Part shown: positions 8,030-16,645 of the stretch, one piece after another
Numbering within the stretch: position 1 is the first letter of the stretch
Layout of the letters: each line of letters starts with the position of its first letter
Origin: Pseudomonadota bacterium
GTDB lineage: Bacteria; Desulfobacterota; WTBG01; JAPLJA01
Reading direction: 5' to 3'
Length of the DNA: 46,387 nt
Assembly: GCA_026388815.1 (NCBI GenBank)
Contig: JAPLJA010000066.1
Coordinates: 1 to 46,387, forward strand
The notes under the pieces: generated by a model
The model's database searches: none
Seen by the model: the letters and a program-made list of their open reading frames with translations, nothing else
Told to the model about the DNA's origin: nothing
Program-made: the position numbers and the translations under genes

Positions 8030-9923
8030 GGTGCATCTCTTTGCGCAAACATTCGTCAACAGGCATTTTGATCGTAATGACTGTCCCCACCTGATCCACA
8101 GTTCTTTCCATGATCCCTAAATTTCTATTGACGATCGCCTGGGACAGGAACAGTTCCAGACTATAAAACCGGGTACTCGGAAGAGAGACAGGAACACCCG
8201 TTGGTGAGACGTGGGTAAGAGAAGGGCAGGTGATGTTCAGCTCCACCATCCTATCGGTGAGGAGATCCTTGAACGGGAATCGTTCCCTTTCCTTCGCTTC
8301 AAGGTGAGAGATCCGGGCGGAAAAGACCACGTGACTTCCTTCAGGCAGATCGCTAACGCAATAGACGATAATGTTTTCCAGGATATAGCTGAGCTGACGG
8401 GGATCACTCAAGACGGTTGAAGAAGATAACGATTCTAACCCCTCCCTCTGAACCGTTATCTTTTTTGTACGTAACGCTGTCTGGTGTTGGGTAATGATGT
8501 GATCGAGGAGCGCTGGAAAGTTTACGGGGATGAGCCGGGTTTCCAGAAAGTTGGCGTAATCCACAACCCTCTTGGTCAGCCATTCAATCCTATCGATACT
8601 CTTGCCCACAATCTGATAGAATTGTTTTCTGAATTCAGCATCGTCAAACCGTTCAGAGAGAAGCTGGGTAAATGTTTTTATGGCCACTAAGGGATTCTTT
8701 ATCTCATGGGCCAGACCACTCAAGAGCTGCTCAAAGGTAGTCTCTGGCTCTTCGGAAACCACGGGAGAGACGAAGAGCGTTCTTTTGATCCCCTGAGCGG
8801 GAACCTCTTCTCCTGTGAAGAAAATGTCGTGCCTGGTAATCATCTCCTCTTCCGCAATGAGACAGCTTCTCAGGAGTACGCTTTCCAATTCCCGGAGATT
8901 ACCAGGCCAATAGTAATTTTTCAGAATCTCCATGGCTTCAGGAGAGATCTGCTTCTTCTTGGTGAAATCTTTCCCGACGAAGCGATTGATGATCTCTCCG
9001 GCAATATGAGGAAGATCATCTATCCTCTCCCGGAGAGGTTTAATACGGAGGGGAAAATGATTGAGTCTATAGAGGAGGCTTTCTCGAAACACCCCTCTCG
9101 CTACTGCTTCATTCAGATCTTCTGAGGAAGAAGCGATGATGCGCGGTGAGGCCGGCAATCCCTGGAGAGAAAATTCTCTCAGACCCTCTTCAAGAATCTC
9201 TTCTACTCGCATCTGGATTTCTAGACTCAATCTCCCTATTTCATCCCAGTACAAACTGACCTCAGCATGTTCGGAAACGGACGGTGATGGCATCGCCTGT
9301 AGTTGAGACGCAAGCACATCTTCTGTAAGAGTGGCGCAGTCAAATTTAATAAATGCACCGGCATTTTTCGAGCCGAGGTAGTGTATAATCTTGGCAACAG
9401 TCTCTTTGCCCGACCCTTTCTCTCCCCAGAGTAAAATGGGGCTCTTGCCTCTCAATATTTTAGGAATGAATCTTTTCACTCTGCTGTCTAAGAGCGAGGA
9501 CTCATAGAACCTCTGGTATTCCTCGATAAGCCTGTTTTCATGACTTCTCGCCTTAAGGGGAGGAACAAAACCGGATAAGGTCTCTCTGACCTTTTTCCTG
9601 AGCTCGTAGACCTTGAAGGGTAAAACGATAGATTCTACGACACACCCCTCGAGGAATGTCTGGTATGTCGTGAGGAGACGCTGCTCACCTATAAGCATAA
9701 GGGGTACCTGTTTCTTTATCTCTACCAGTTCCTCTACCAGGTCTTTGATGTTCCAAAGAAGATCGTCTGTTCCCAAGAGAATGAGGTCTATCGCATCTTT
9801 TCTGAGAAGGGAAATGCCATCGATGAGGGAAGAGGAAGTGATCACCTCGCCCTCGTTTCTTAATATGATGGCGAGAGACTCACGGAGGACAGGAGAGTTC
9901 TCTATAATGAGAAATTTTTTCAT
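8004..9923 (-). CDS. chimeric degenerate regulator: pseudo-receiver + AAA+ (no GAFTGA) + HisKA-type C-terminus
   Basis: An unusual 639-residue protein. Residues 1-115 look like a receiver, but the acidic pair is replaced by EN (8-9), the phospho-acceptor position is Gly51 (LILLGTDD), and the KPF lysine is gone (IVLPFK). Residues 130-370 are an NtrC-type AAA+ module: Walker A GEKGSGKE (167-174), Walker B YWDEIG (225-230), arginine region FRESLLYRLN, and YYWPGNLREL near 338-346. The GAFTGA sigma-54 loop is absent; that stretch is short and reads ASQLQAMPSPSVSE. In place of a DNA-binding domain there is a HisKA segment with His406 in GLAHEIKNPLVAIKTF, then an ATPase-like region without recognisable G boxes. 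It overlaps the upstream kinase gene (ATGA) and the downstream NtrC gene (26 bp). Probably a phospho-relay or tethering partner. Confidence 0.85.
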   Translation of the reverse strand: MKKFLIIENSPVLRESLAIILRNEGEVITSSSLIDGISLLRKDAIDLILLGTDDLLWNIKDLVEELVEIKKQVPLMLIGEQRLLTTYQTFLEGCVVESIVLPFKVYELRKKVRETLSGFVPPLKARSHENRLIEEYQRFYESSLLDSRVKRFIPKILRGKSPILLWGEKGSGKETVAKIIHYLGSKNAGAFIKFDCATLTEDVLASQLQAMPSPSVSEHAEVSLYWDEIGRLSLEIQMRVEEILEEGLREFSLQGLPASPRIIASSSEDLNEAVARGVFRESLLYRLNHFPLRIKPLRERIDDLPHIAGEIINRFVGKDFTKKKQISPEAMEILKNYYWPGNLRELESVLLRSCLIAEEEMITRHDIFFTGEEVPAQGIKRTLFVSPVVSEEPETTFEQLLSGLAHEIKNPLVAIKTFTQLLSERFDDAEFRKQFYQIVGKSIDRIEWLTKRVVDYANFLETRLIPVNFPALLDHIITQHQTALRTKKITVQREGLESLSSSTVLSDPRQLSYILENIIVYCVSDLPEGSHVVFSARISHLEAKERERFPFKDLLTDRMVELNITCPSLTHVSPTGVPVSLPSTRFYSLELFLSQAIVNRNLGIMERTVDQVGTVITIKMPVDECLRKEMHHEENSDCG

Positions 9924-12040
9924 TGAACAGTTGCCTTCTGCCTCTTTTCTTCCAGGGAATCGGCGTTGAGAGGAAGATTGATCGTAAAGGACGTCCCTGA
10001 ACCCCCCTGGCTATCCACCTCGATATAACCATGGTGTTCTTCGACAATCTGGTGAGTGATCGAAAGTCCCAAACCACTTCCCTGCGTCTTCGTCGTGTAA
10101 AAGGGGGTGAAGATAAGTTCCAGTTCTTGAGCCGGGATACCCGGCCCGGTATCTTTAACCTCTATCTGGAGGAAGGTTTCTCCGGGACTCTTTGCAAAGC
10201 TGCGGGTTACAATCGTGATTTCACCGTTTTCCGGGGTTGCCTGAACAGCATTCAAAAGGATGTTCAAGAAGACCTGCTTGATTTGGTCTTTATCCACCTG
10301 GATGAAAGGAAGATGTTCACCAAGATTTCTGGTAATCTTCAGGTTCTTTTTTTTCGTCTCGGTGGTGACTAACGTTACCATTTTATCCAGAATCTCATTG
10401 ATATTTTCCTCTCTCAGTTGGGGCTCTGAAGGACGTGCGAAATCCAGGAGTTCGGTAACCAGAGAGGAAATCCTGTCTACCTCTCCTGAGGCTACGCTGA
10501 GGAAGTAGTTGCGAAACTCATCATCATCATACTTCTCCGGCAGAAGCTGCAGGAATGTCTTTACAGCCACAAGAGGGTTCCTGATTTCATGGGCTAAACC
10601 AGCGGTCAGGGTACCCAGGGAAGCAAGCCGGTCTGCCCTCTGCATGCGACTCTTGGTTTTCTTCAAGGCATCATACATCTTCGCATTCTCGATGGCAATA
10701 GTAGCCTGGTTAGCCAGGGTCTTGAGGAGGTCCAGATCCTCCCGGTTATACATGTCCCGGGTAATCTTGTGGCTGAGATTCAATATTCCAACCAGCTCAT
10801 TCTTCCACAGGAGAGGAATGGTTACCTCTGCCTGCATCTTTTCCATTGCTTCAGCATACACCCTTTCGCTCTGGCGCAATTCTTCTCTAATGAGAATACC
10901 TTTTTTCTTCTTTAACTGGGCCGTGAAGGGTTCGTCCCTAGAAAGAACGAATTTTTTCACCTCATCACAACCTGCCCCAGTACATACTATGGGATAGTAC
11001 CATCCTTTCTCCTCATCCATGATAAAAAGGGATGCACCTTCTATCTCGATCTCTTGGGTAAGGGTATCAATAATCTTCTGGGAGAGGAGTTGGAGATCAA
11101 GGATGGATACCATAACCTTGCTGAAATCACTCAAGGTCTTCTGGTAGCGATATTTCTCTTTGAATATGACCCGGTCCACAACTTCTTCAACCTGTGGTTT
11201 TATCCGGGGTGCGAGGTAAATCCCGATTAAAAAGAGGAGCGAAATAATGATGGTCAAGGGGATATTGATGGTATGCAGGAGCAACTTCTCAAAAAAGACA
11301 CTGATAGCAAGAGAAGGAATGAGGATAAAGCTCAGCAAGATGGTATGGATTGTTCCCTTCTTAAGAACAATGGTAATATCCATGAGACGGTGTTGAACAA
11401 TGGCATACGTGATGATAACAGGATAGAGGGCGATTAAATAGTTCCCGAAGGGAGGGATATTGATGCCATAGACGGGGAGGAAGGCGAATGCGCTTCCCGT
11501 AAATGCAATGATAGAAGCGACGAGGATATACTTTATCTGGTTCCGCATTCTCCCCACTGAACGATTGAAAACCATCATCAGCTTATAGTGGGCATAGACT
11601 ATCTGCCCGAAAAAGAAGAGAACAAAAAAGGGATACAGCCTGCCCGGAACATCGTAATATCTGAAGGGCGGCACGGATGTGACATCTCGTATAAGCCATG
11701 GCGTACAATCAGCTATAAGGAATGGCACGCAGAGAGCATAGGATATAAAAAGCTTCTGTTTCTCCTTCTCCGTTTCGTTAAGAAAGGCGAGAAGGAAATG
11801 AAGAAAAAACGTGGGGATAAAGATAGCGCCGATATAGAGCGTTCTCCCCCAAAAAAGTGCGTCTGCTTTGTCCAAGGCGATAATAGTCTTTAAAAAGCCA
11901 AACGCCCAAACCGCGATCGACAGATTTAAGAGGACAAATGTTCTATTGAGGACCGCCTTGTTATCCCTGATGAGGACAAATATCCCCAGGCTGATAGTCG
12001 TGACAATGATAATGCCATTAGCCACTAAGTAAGGTTTCAT
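9920..12040 (-). CDS. membrane histidine kinase: 7TM sensor, GAF, HisKA, HATPase
   Basis: Residues 1-275 carry seven or eight membrane helices. They include the motif typical of the 7TM kinase N-terminus, ending YPVIITYAIVQHRLMDI near 206-222, as in PrsK-like kinases. A GAF domain spans about 305-455 (DLDLLKTLANQATIAIENA). HisKA has His484 in GLAHEIRNPLVAVKTF. The ATPase boxes are complete: NILLNAVQATPENG, VKDTGPGIPAQE, GSGLGLSITHQIV. It is the only membrane sensor of the island and so the probable signal input. It overlaps the methyltransferase gene upstream and the chimeric regulator downstream by 4 bp each (ATGA). No exosortase or PEP-CTERM gene is in view, so a PrsK role is not supported by context. 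Confidence 0.9.
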   Translation of the reverse strand: MKPYLVANGIIIVTTISLGIFVLIRDNKAVLNRTFVLLNLSIAVWAFGFLKTIIALDKADALFWGRTLYIGAIFIPTFFLHFLLAFLNETEKEKQKLFISYALCVPFLIADCTPWLIRDVTSVPPFRYYDVPGRLYPFFVLFFFGQIVYAHYKLMMVFNRSVGRMRNQIKYILVASIIAFTGSAFAFLPVYGINIPPFGNYLIALYPVIITYAIVQHRLMDITIVLKKGTIHTILLSFILIPSLAISVFFEKLLLHTINIPLTIIISLLFLIGIYLAPRIKPQVEEVVDRVIFKEKYRYQKTLSDFSKVMVSILDLQLLSQKIIDTLTQEIEIEGASLFIMDEEKGWYYPIVCTGAGCDEVKKFVLSRDEPFTAQLKKKKGILIREELRQSERVYAEAMEKMQAEVTIPLLWKNELVGILNLSHKITRDMYNREDLDLLKTLANQATIAIENAKMYDALKKTKSRMQRADRLASLGTLTAGLAHEIRNPLVAVKTFLQLLPEKYDDDEFRNYFLSVASGEVDRISSLVTELLDFARPSEPQLREENINEILDKMVTLVTTETKKKNLKITRNLGEHLPFIQVDKDQIKQVFLNILLNAVQATPENGEITIVTRSFAKSPGETFLQIEVKDTGPGIPAQELELIFTPFYTTKTQGSGLGLSITHQIVEEHHGYIEVDSQGGSGTSFTINLPLNADSLEEKRQKATVQ

Positions 12041-12615
12041 AACAGTGCCTTATGCTTCCTGACGGGTAAAAATCCGGGGACCTCTGCTTTGTACTTTCTA
12101 TACTCATCTCCAAACGTTTCTTCCATAGCAATTTCTTCGAAATGAATTCTTAAGAATAAAAAGGGGAGATACACGAAGAGAGCGACAAGAAAGGAGTAGT
12201 ACGCATTCCCTACAAGGGGGAATCCCAGGAGCTCCAGCATGACACTTACATAGTAGGGGTGCCTCATGACCTGGTATGGCCCTTCTCGTATCAGAGGGTG
12301 CTCTTCTCTCATTTCAATATGGACGCTGTGGTAGTCCCCGAGAGTCCTGACCACCCGCATTCTTAACGTGAGGGCTGAAAAGAACATGATAAGCCCGATG
12401 AGACTCACGCCCAGGTTGATCGTCCTCTGTACAGCAAAATACTCAATAACCGTTCCAATACCAACAATGAAATGGAGTGCGCTCAATACAGGGAAGGTCC
12501 ATTTTTGTATGATCTTTCCCTTCTTACCCTTCTTTCTGAAAAAGGTCTCCCATATCCGCTGGGCAGCCATAAAGGCCATAAATAGCAAAAAGAACGCGGT
12601 AAAAAGTGGCTTCAT
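12037..12615 (-). CDS. isoprenylcysteine carboxyl methyltransferase-like membrane methyltransferase
   Basis: A 192-residue protein with about four or five membrane helices. The C-terminal half shows the ICMT/PEMT signature: EGPYQVMRHPYYVSVML (around 113-129), which binds SAM in this family, and the distal HFEEIAMEETFGDEYRKY with the paired acidic residues. Bacterial members methylate lipids, isoprenoid or unknown small substrates; the substrate cannot be told from sequence. It directly abuts the SDR gene upstream (TAG followed by ATG) and overlaps the 7TM kinase downstream by 4 bp. That tight linkage with a membrane sensor raises the idea that its product or lipid environment is what the kinase reads. 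This is inference only. Confidence 0.85.
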   Translation of the reverse strand: MKPLFTAFFLLFMAFMAAQRIWETFFRKKGKKGKIIQKWTFPVLSALHFIVGIGTVIEYFAVQRTINLGVSLIGLIMFFSALTLRMRVVRTLGDYHSVHIEMREEHPLIREGPYQVMRHPYYVSVMLELLGFPLVGNAYYSFLVALFVYLPFLFLRIHFEEIAMEETFGDEYRKYKAEVPGFLPVRKHKALL

Positions 12616-13590
12616 CTATTTACTGAGATGTAATGACTGAATTGTACGCCTTACCCCTTCCTGGAGATTGATGTGCGGATAGTACCCGAGTTCATTCTTT
12701 GCCTTTGCTATATCACAGCCTAAGTTGATAACCATCGTTCCCATCGCATATAAGGGCATCAGACTTACCTTCAGAACTCTTTCCAGCAGTTGAAAGGTCG
12801 CCAGAGAGAGTTCTCCTGCCCATGCACCGATATGTTTCTCGGAAAATTCCACCCCTTCCTCTCTGGCTATGGTTCTTAAAATTTCATTGAAGGTATATAC
12901 CTTTTCATCCGCAATGAAAAATATTTTCCCCTTCGCCTTCTCATTTTCTTCTGCGAGCATGAGACCATGGATTACGTTGTCAATATAACAGAGACTCCGC
13001 AAGCAGGTCCCCTCTCCTGCCACAAGAATCCTCTGCCTGTATACATTCTTAAAAAAGCTGTCCAGGATTTCGGGTTGCCCAGGCCCGTAAACGGTCGGAG
13101 GCCTGATACAGACTACCGGTAAGCCAAAGGTATGGAAGTAAGCGAGGGCAGCCTGCTCGCCTTCGTATTTACTCTTTCCGTACGTGGTGATCGGATTGCA
13201 GGGAGTTTCTTCAGTGAGTAATGTGTTTCTATCCGGATTTGGCCCGACAGCGGCGATACTGCTCAAATGGATAATCTTCTCTACTGTTCCAGAGAGGGAC
13301 GCGTCCAGTAAATTTTTTGTCCCCAGTACATTAGTTGTAAAAAAATCACCGCATCTCTTTGTGTATACCTCCCCAGCCAGGTGGTACATGACGTGGATGC
13401 CCTGTACCGCCTTTTTCAGGGAATCTTTATCCAGCAGGTCTCCAACAACAATCTCTGCACCCGCTTTTTTCAACTCCTCTATGGCGCTCTCCCTTCGCAC
13501 AAGACATCTTACCTCCCGATTTTTTCCCAGGAGAGCCCTCACCAAGTACTTACCTATGAAACCAGTGGAACCTGTAACAAAGGTTTTCAT
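12616..13590 (-). CDS. extended short-chain dehydrogenase / NAD-dependent epimerase
   Basis: Rossmann-fold oxidoreductase of the extended SDR class, close in style to 3-beta-HSD/dihydroflavonol reductase-like or sugar epimerases. The cofactor loop is TGSTGFIG at 6-13. The HLSSIAAVGPN strand supplies the catalytic Ser, and YGKSK (near 147-151) the Tyr and Lys. IRPPTVYGPGQPE and SLCYIDNV are the usual substrate-side motifs. There are no membrane helices, though residues 240-275 are hydrophobic. It is the first gene of the five-gene minus-strand operon behind the TTGACA-N17-TCTAAT promoter. The substrate is unknown; a sugar nucleotide, steroid or isoprenoid are all possible. Confidence 0.85.
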   Translation of the reverse strand: MKTFVTGSTGFIGKYLVRALLGKNREVRCLVRRESAIEELKKAGAEIVVGDLLDKDSLKKAVQGIHVMYHLAGEVYTKRCGDFFTTNVLGTKNLLDASLSGTVEKIIHLSSIAAVGPNPDRNTLLTEETPCNPITTYGKSKYEGEQAALAYFHTFGLPVVCIRPPTVYGPGQPEILDSFFKNVYRQRILVAGEGTCLRSLCYIDNVIHGLMLAEENEKAKGKIFFIADEKVYTFNEILRTIAREEGVEFSEKHIGAWAGELSLATFQLLERVLKVSLMPLYAMGTMVINLGCDIAKAKNELGYYPHINLQEGVRRTIQSLHLSK

Positions 13591-13655
13591 ATCGTCAGGA
13601 GAACCGTCGTAAAAAATTTTTTCTGTACGCGGGCATCAACCCACACGGTGAAAAA

Positions 13656-13684
13656 ATTAGATACTAAATATATTTTACTGTCAA
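13656..13684 (-). promoter_or_regulatory. sigma-70 promoter of the SDR-methyltransferase-kinase operon
   Basis: On the minus strand, a perfect TTGACA (13679-13684) is followed after 17 bases by TCTAAT (13656-13661). Predicted start near 13649, about 60 bases before the ATG at 13590. No gene intervenes, and the FadL gene on the same strand ends at 13775. Confidence 0.75.
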
Positions 13685-13774
13685 GAAGATTGCTCAATAA
13701 AATTGCAGTCATAACATTATAAGAGAACCGCTCACTCTATAAAAGAAGAATTTCAGGGCTGAGGATTGGTATAA

Positions 13775-15010
13775 CTAAAACTTGTAATCCAGATTGAAGG
13801 CAACGAGATTTACAAAGGATTCATAGGTACCGTTAAACCCATTGATATTATTGGTTACCTTCCTGTCTTTAACGAGAACAGCATAATACGTGAGGTCCAG
13901 GGTATACTTCTCAACCGTGTAGCCGATGCCGATCGAAATTTCATTTCTATCGGCATCAGGAAGGATGGGGTCACAGGTCTTTTCCGGTACCGGGGAAGTA
14001 TCATACATATAACCTGCCCGGAGAACGAAGTGGGGATTCAACCGGTATTTCATTCCCACGCTGTATGTCAGGACATCATGGTAATCCCGTGGAATCGGCG
14101 CCGTGTACTTTGCGAATGCCTTGGGTACAGACTGTTCAAAGTCCGCATACAATTCATCATAGGTGGACCAGCCTATCCAATACAGATCAGCCTCTATGGT
14201 AAGATTATCAATGTATGAAGTAGCAATCCCCATTACCAGAATAGGCGGGAAATCCATGTCCAATGATATATCCCCGTGTGGCATGTACGAAGCAAGGTAA
14301 GAAGGGGCCTTCGTTTTGACATCCCCTTTATACGTGAGACTCACCTTGCTGCGGTAAGAAATTCCTACATCCACATGGTTATTGGCGTGATACAGCAGAG
14401 CAATGTTATATCCGCCACTGATTCCGTCTGCATCCAGCTTTACCTTTCCATCATGGACAGGAAGGGGGGCAAAGCTCAAAGCCTTTCTTTGTTCAACGTC
14501 TGAATAGATAAGGCTACCTCCAAGTGCGAGAGAAAATTCTGGGATCACCTGCCAGGAGATCACCGGGTTAAGATAAAAACTTCTCAATTCTGAAAAAGTA
14601 GAGAGGTATTTCCCTTCCCAATCATCAGGCCAATCCACGCTCAGACCGAAGGGAGAGTAAAAGCCAATCCCTGCACTGAATTTCTCATTTATTTTATGGG
14701 TTATAAAGATACTGGGTAAGAAAAAAATATGACGGCTCATATCAGTTTCTGTACCTGTAAGGGCACTTTTAAAACTGGTTTGAGGCATGATTAACGTGGA
14801 CCCAAAGGAGATCTGAGTCCCTGCTAACCGGTTAATAGCTGCCGGATTATAAAACACTGCCGATGGATTGTCTGCCTGGGCAGTAAAGGCGAGCCCCATA
14901 CCGCTGGCAGCAGCATTCTGGTTATAAATGAGAAAACCGGCCCCAAAGGAACGGGAGGGGATGAGAAGGAAGGATGCGACCAGGAAAAAGATAAATGTTC
15001 TTACATTCAC
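13775..15010 (-). CDS. FadL/OMPP1/TodX-family outer membrane channel
   Basis: A 411-residue beta-barrel that in FadL imports long-chain fatty acids or hydrophobic compounds across the outer membrane. A signal peptide ends at about residue 23 (SRSFGAGF). The mature N-terminus shows the family hatch pattern: AAASGMGLAFTAQADNPSAV then FYNPAAINRLAG, including the conserved NPA. The rest alternates aromatic and polar residues in strand-like segments and ends in Phe (NLDYKF), the usual barrel-assembly signal. Translation starts at GTG immediately after the stop of the upstream FabF-type gene (no gap), so the two are coupled. This ties an uptake channel to a ketoacyl synthase. Confidence 0.92.
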   Translation of the reverse strand: MNVRTFIFFLVASFLLIPSRSFGAGFLIYNQNAAASGMGLAFTAQADNPSAVFYNPAAINRLAGTQISFGSTLIMPQTSFKSALTGTETDMSRHIFFLPSIFITHKINEKFSAGIGFYSPFGLSVDWPDDWEGKYLSTFSELRSFYLNPVISWQVIPEFSLALGGSLIYSDVEQRKALSFAPLPVHDGKVKLDADGISGGYNIALLYHANNHVDVGISYRSKVSLTYKGDVKTKAPSYLASYMPHGDISLDMDFPPILVMGIATSYIDNLTIEADLYWIGWSTYDELYADFEQSVPKAFAKYTAPIPRDYHDVLTYSVGMKYRLNPHFVLRAGYMYDTSPVPEKTCDPILPDADRNEISIGIGYTVEKYTLDLTYYAVLVKDRKVTNNINGFNGTYESFVNLVAFNLDYKF

Positions 15011-16264
15011 TTATGGTAATCGATCACTATTGAGTCTCTTTAATATGAGCGCGGAGTTTTTGCCACCAAACCCATAGGAATTGGAGAGTACTATGCGAAT
15101 TTCTGCATCTCGACCTTGTTGAGGAACATAATCCAGGTCACATTCCGGATCAGGGTTCTCCAAATTAATGGTGGGGGGCAGAAACTGATGTTCAAGGGTC
15201 AATATAGATGCTGCTGTCTCAATGGCACCGGCAGCCCCTAATGCATGGCCGGTCATTGATTTATTTGCACTCATCGGGATGTCATAAGCAAATTCTCCGA
15301 ATACATCCTTGGCGATCTTGGTTTCGGTCCTGTCGTTTAACGGAGTCCCGCTTCCGTGGGCATTAATATAGTCAACATCCTGAGGCCTTATCTTGGCATC
15401 TTCTAAAGCAGACCGTACAGCTTTTGCCGCCTCTATCCCATCAGGAGCAGGCTGGGCCATATGAAAGGAATCGTAGGTTGTGCCATAGCCTAAAATCTCC
15501 GCGTAAATATGTGCTCCCCGGTCTAAGGCATGGGTGAGTTCTTCAAGGATTAAAACAGCACCACCCTCTCCCATAACAAAACCGTTACGGTCACGGTCAA
15601 AAGGTCGTGAAGACTTTTCCGGTTCCTCATTATGCGTGGAGAGGGCATTGATTACGCAGAAGGCTCCAAAAGTGAGGGGGGCCAGGGGTGCCTCTGCCCC
15701 GCCCGCAAGGATGACTTTGGAAAGACCATGACGGATATTATGGAAGGCATGGCCCATAGCATCGGTTCCGGCTGAACATGCCCCGCCGATGGTATTGCTA
15801 AAACCCTTTATCCCGAGGGAGATTGAAATCTGACTCGAAGCTGATCCGGCAAAGAGGCTGATAGCTAAATAAGGACTCACCCTCTTGAGCCCCTTTTCTA
15901 AAAAGAGGCTGTGCTGATCCTCTGCAAGAGGGACCCCACCCATTGCCGAACTGACTACAATCCCTATGTCCCTGCAGTTTTTTTCGTTTATGTCCAGTTT
16001 TGCATCATCTACAGCCATCCTGGCACAGGCTACAGCAAACTGTGAAAATCTATCCATTCTCTTAGCCGTCTTCGGATCCATATAATCGGTTGGATCAAAA
16101 TTATCTACTTCACCGGCTGTCTGCGATGGGTATGAAGAAACATCAAATCTCGTTATCTTTCTTATCCCTGATCTGCCAGATGCAAGGGAACCCCAGAAGT
16201 CATTCTTCCCGATCCCTATAGGGGTTATCGCTCCCACACCTGTTATTACTACCCTTTTATTCAT
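15011..16264 (-). CDS. beta-ketoacyl-ACP synthase II (second FabF-type copy)
   Basis: Condenses acyl-ACP with malonyl-ACP. The thiolase-fold triad is intact: Cys163 in GGACSAGTDAM, the first His in NAHGSGTP, and the second His in KSMTGHALGAAG. The start at 16264 (MNKRVVITG) is preferred to an in-frame ATG nine codons upstream because GGGGTAAATCCT precedes it and the length fits the family. It is distinct from the FabF at 21632-22873 (for instance it has GGACSAG rather than VTACATG), so the genome has two. Coupling to a FadL-type channel suggests a specialised role in lipid or exogenous fatty acid metabolism rather than bulk synthesis; this is inferred from position. Confidence 0.9.
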   Translation of the reverse strand: MNKRVVITGVGAITPIGIGKNDFWGSLASGRSGIRKITRFDVSSYPSQTAGEVDNFDPTDYMDPKTAKRMDRFSQFAVACARMAVDDAKLDINEKNCRDIGIVVSSAMGGVPLAEDQHSLFLEKGLKRVSPYLAISLFAGSASSQISISLGIKGFSNTIGGACSAGTDAMGHAFHNIRHGLSKVILAGGAEAPLAPLTFGAFCVINALSTHNEEPEKSSRPFDRDRNGFVMGEGGAVLILEELTHALDRGAHIYAEILGYGTTYDSFHMAQPAPDGIEAAKAVRSALEDAKIRPQDVDYINAHGSGTPLNDRTETKIAKDVFGEFAYDIPMSANKSMTGHALGAAGAIETAASILTLEHQFLPPTINLENPDPECDLDYVPQQGRDAEIRIVLSNSYGFGGKNSALILKRLNSDRLP

Positions 16265-16316
16265 AGGATTTACCCCATGTCTACCATTCATGTTTAACTA
16301 TTCATACTTAAGTGCC

Positions 16317-16345
16317 ATTAATAACAGAAAGAACCATCTTGTCAA
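16317..16345 (-). promoter_or_regulatory. sigma-70 promoter of the FabF-FadL operon
   Basis: Minus strand TTGACA (16340-16345), 17 bases, then ATTAAT (16317-16322). It lies about 50 bp before the start at 16264. A weaker alignment uses TATTAA with a 16-base spacer. Confidence 0.6.
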
Positions 16346-16521
16346 GCAGAAAAGTGAAAACGTCACCTGGCAAAATAATAAATATTGCATGTTATGAAAT
16401 ATTTTCGTATTCTTAGAAGCTTGATTTAATTTATATATAAACTATCTTCTCGGGAGGAATGATTCTCAACTGCTCAGGGGAAGAGTCCATGCCGGTTGAG
16501 AGGCAGTATAAACTAAAATAA

Positions 16522-16550
16522 TTGACAAGGGTTTCTTTTCAGGTTACATT
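16522..16550 (+). promoter_or_regulatory. sigma-70 promoter P1 of the yceD-rpmF-fab cluster
   Basis: TTGACA (16522-16527), 17-base spacer, TACATT (16545-16550). The first of two tandem promoters in the 380-bp divergent region 16265-16645. That region also contains an inverted repeat TCTCAAC / GTTGAGA (16464-16470 and 16495-16501) of unknown role. Confidence 0.6.
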
Positions 16551-16579
16551 TTTAAAATTATATTGAAAATAAATTTAGA

Positions 16580-16609
16580 TTGACAAGAGATTATGTGTTC
16601 ATTTATATA
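16580..16609 (+). promoter_or_regulatory. sigma-70 promoter P2 of the yceD-rpmF-fab cluster
   Basis: TTGACA (16580-16585), then TATATA (16604-16609) at 18 bases, or TTATAT at 17. About 35 bp before the yceD start. Two tandem promoters suit a highly expressed ribosomal-protein and lipid operon. Confidence 0.6.
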
Positions 16610-16645
16610 AATACATTTCTTATTTTATTACTTGTGTAAACTGAA

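Noticed and set aside
9920-12040. PEP-CTERM/exosortase regulator PrsK
   Set aside because: The 7TM-GAF kinase layout is similar, but no exosortase, PEP-CTERM or EPS gene is in the window, so only the general call is kept.
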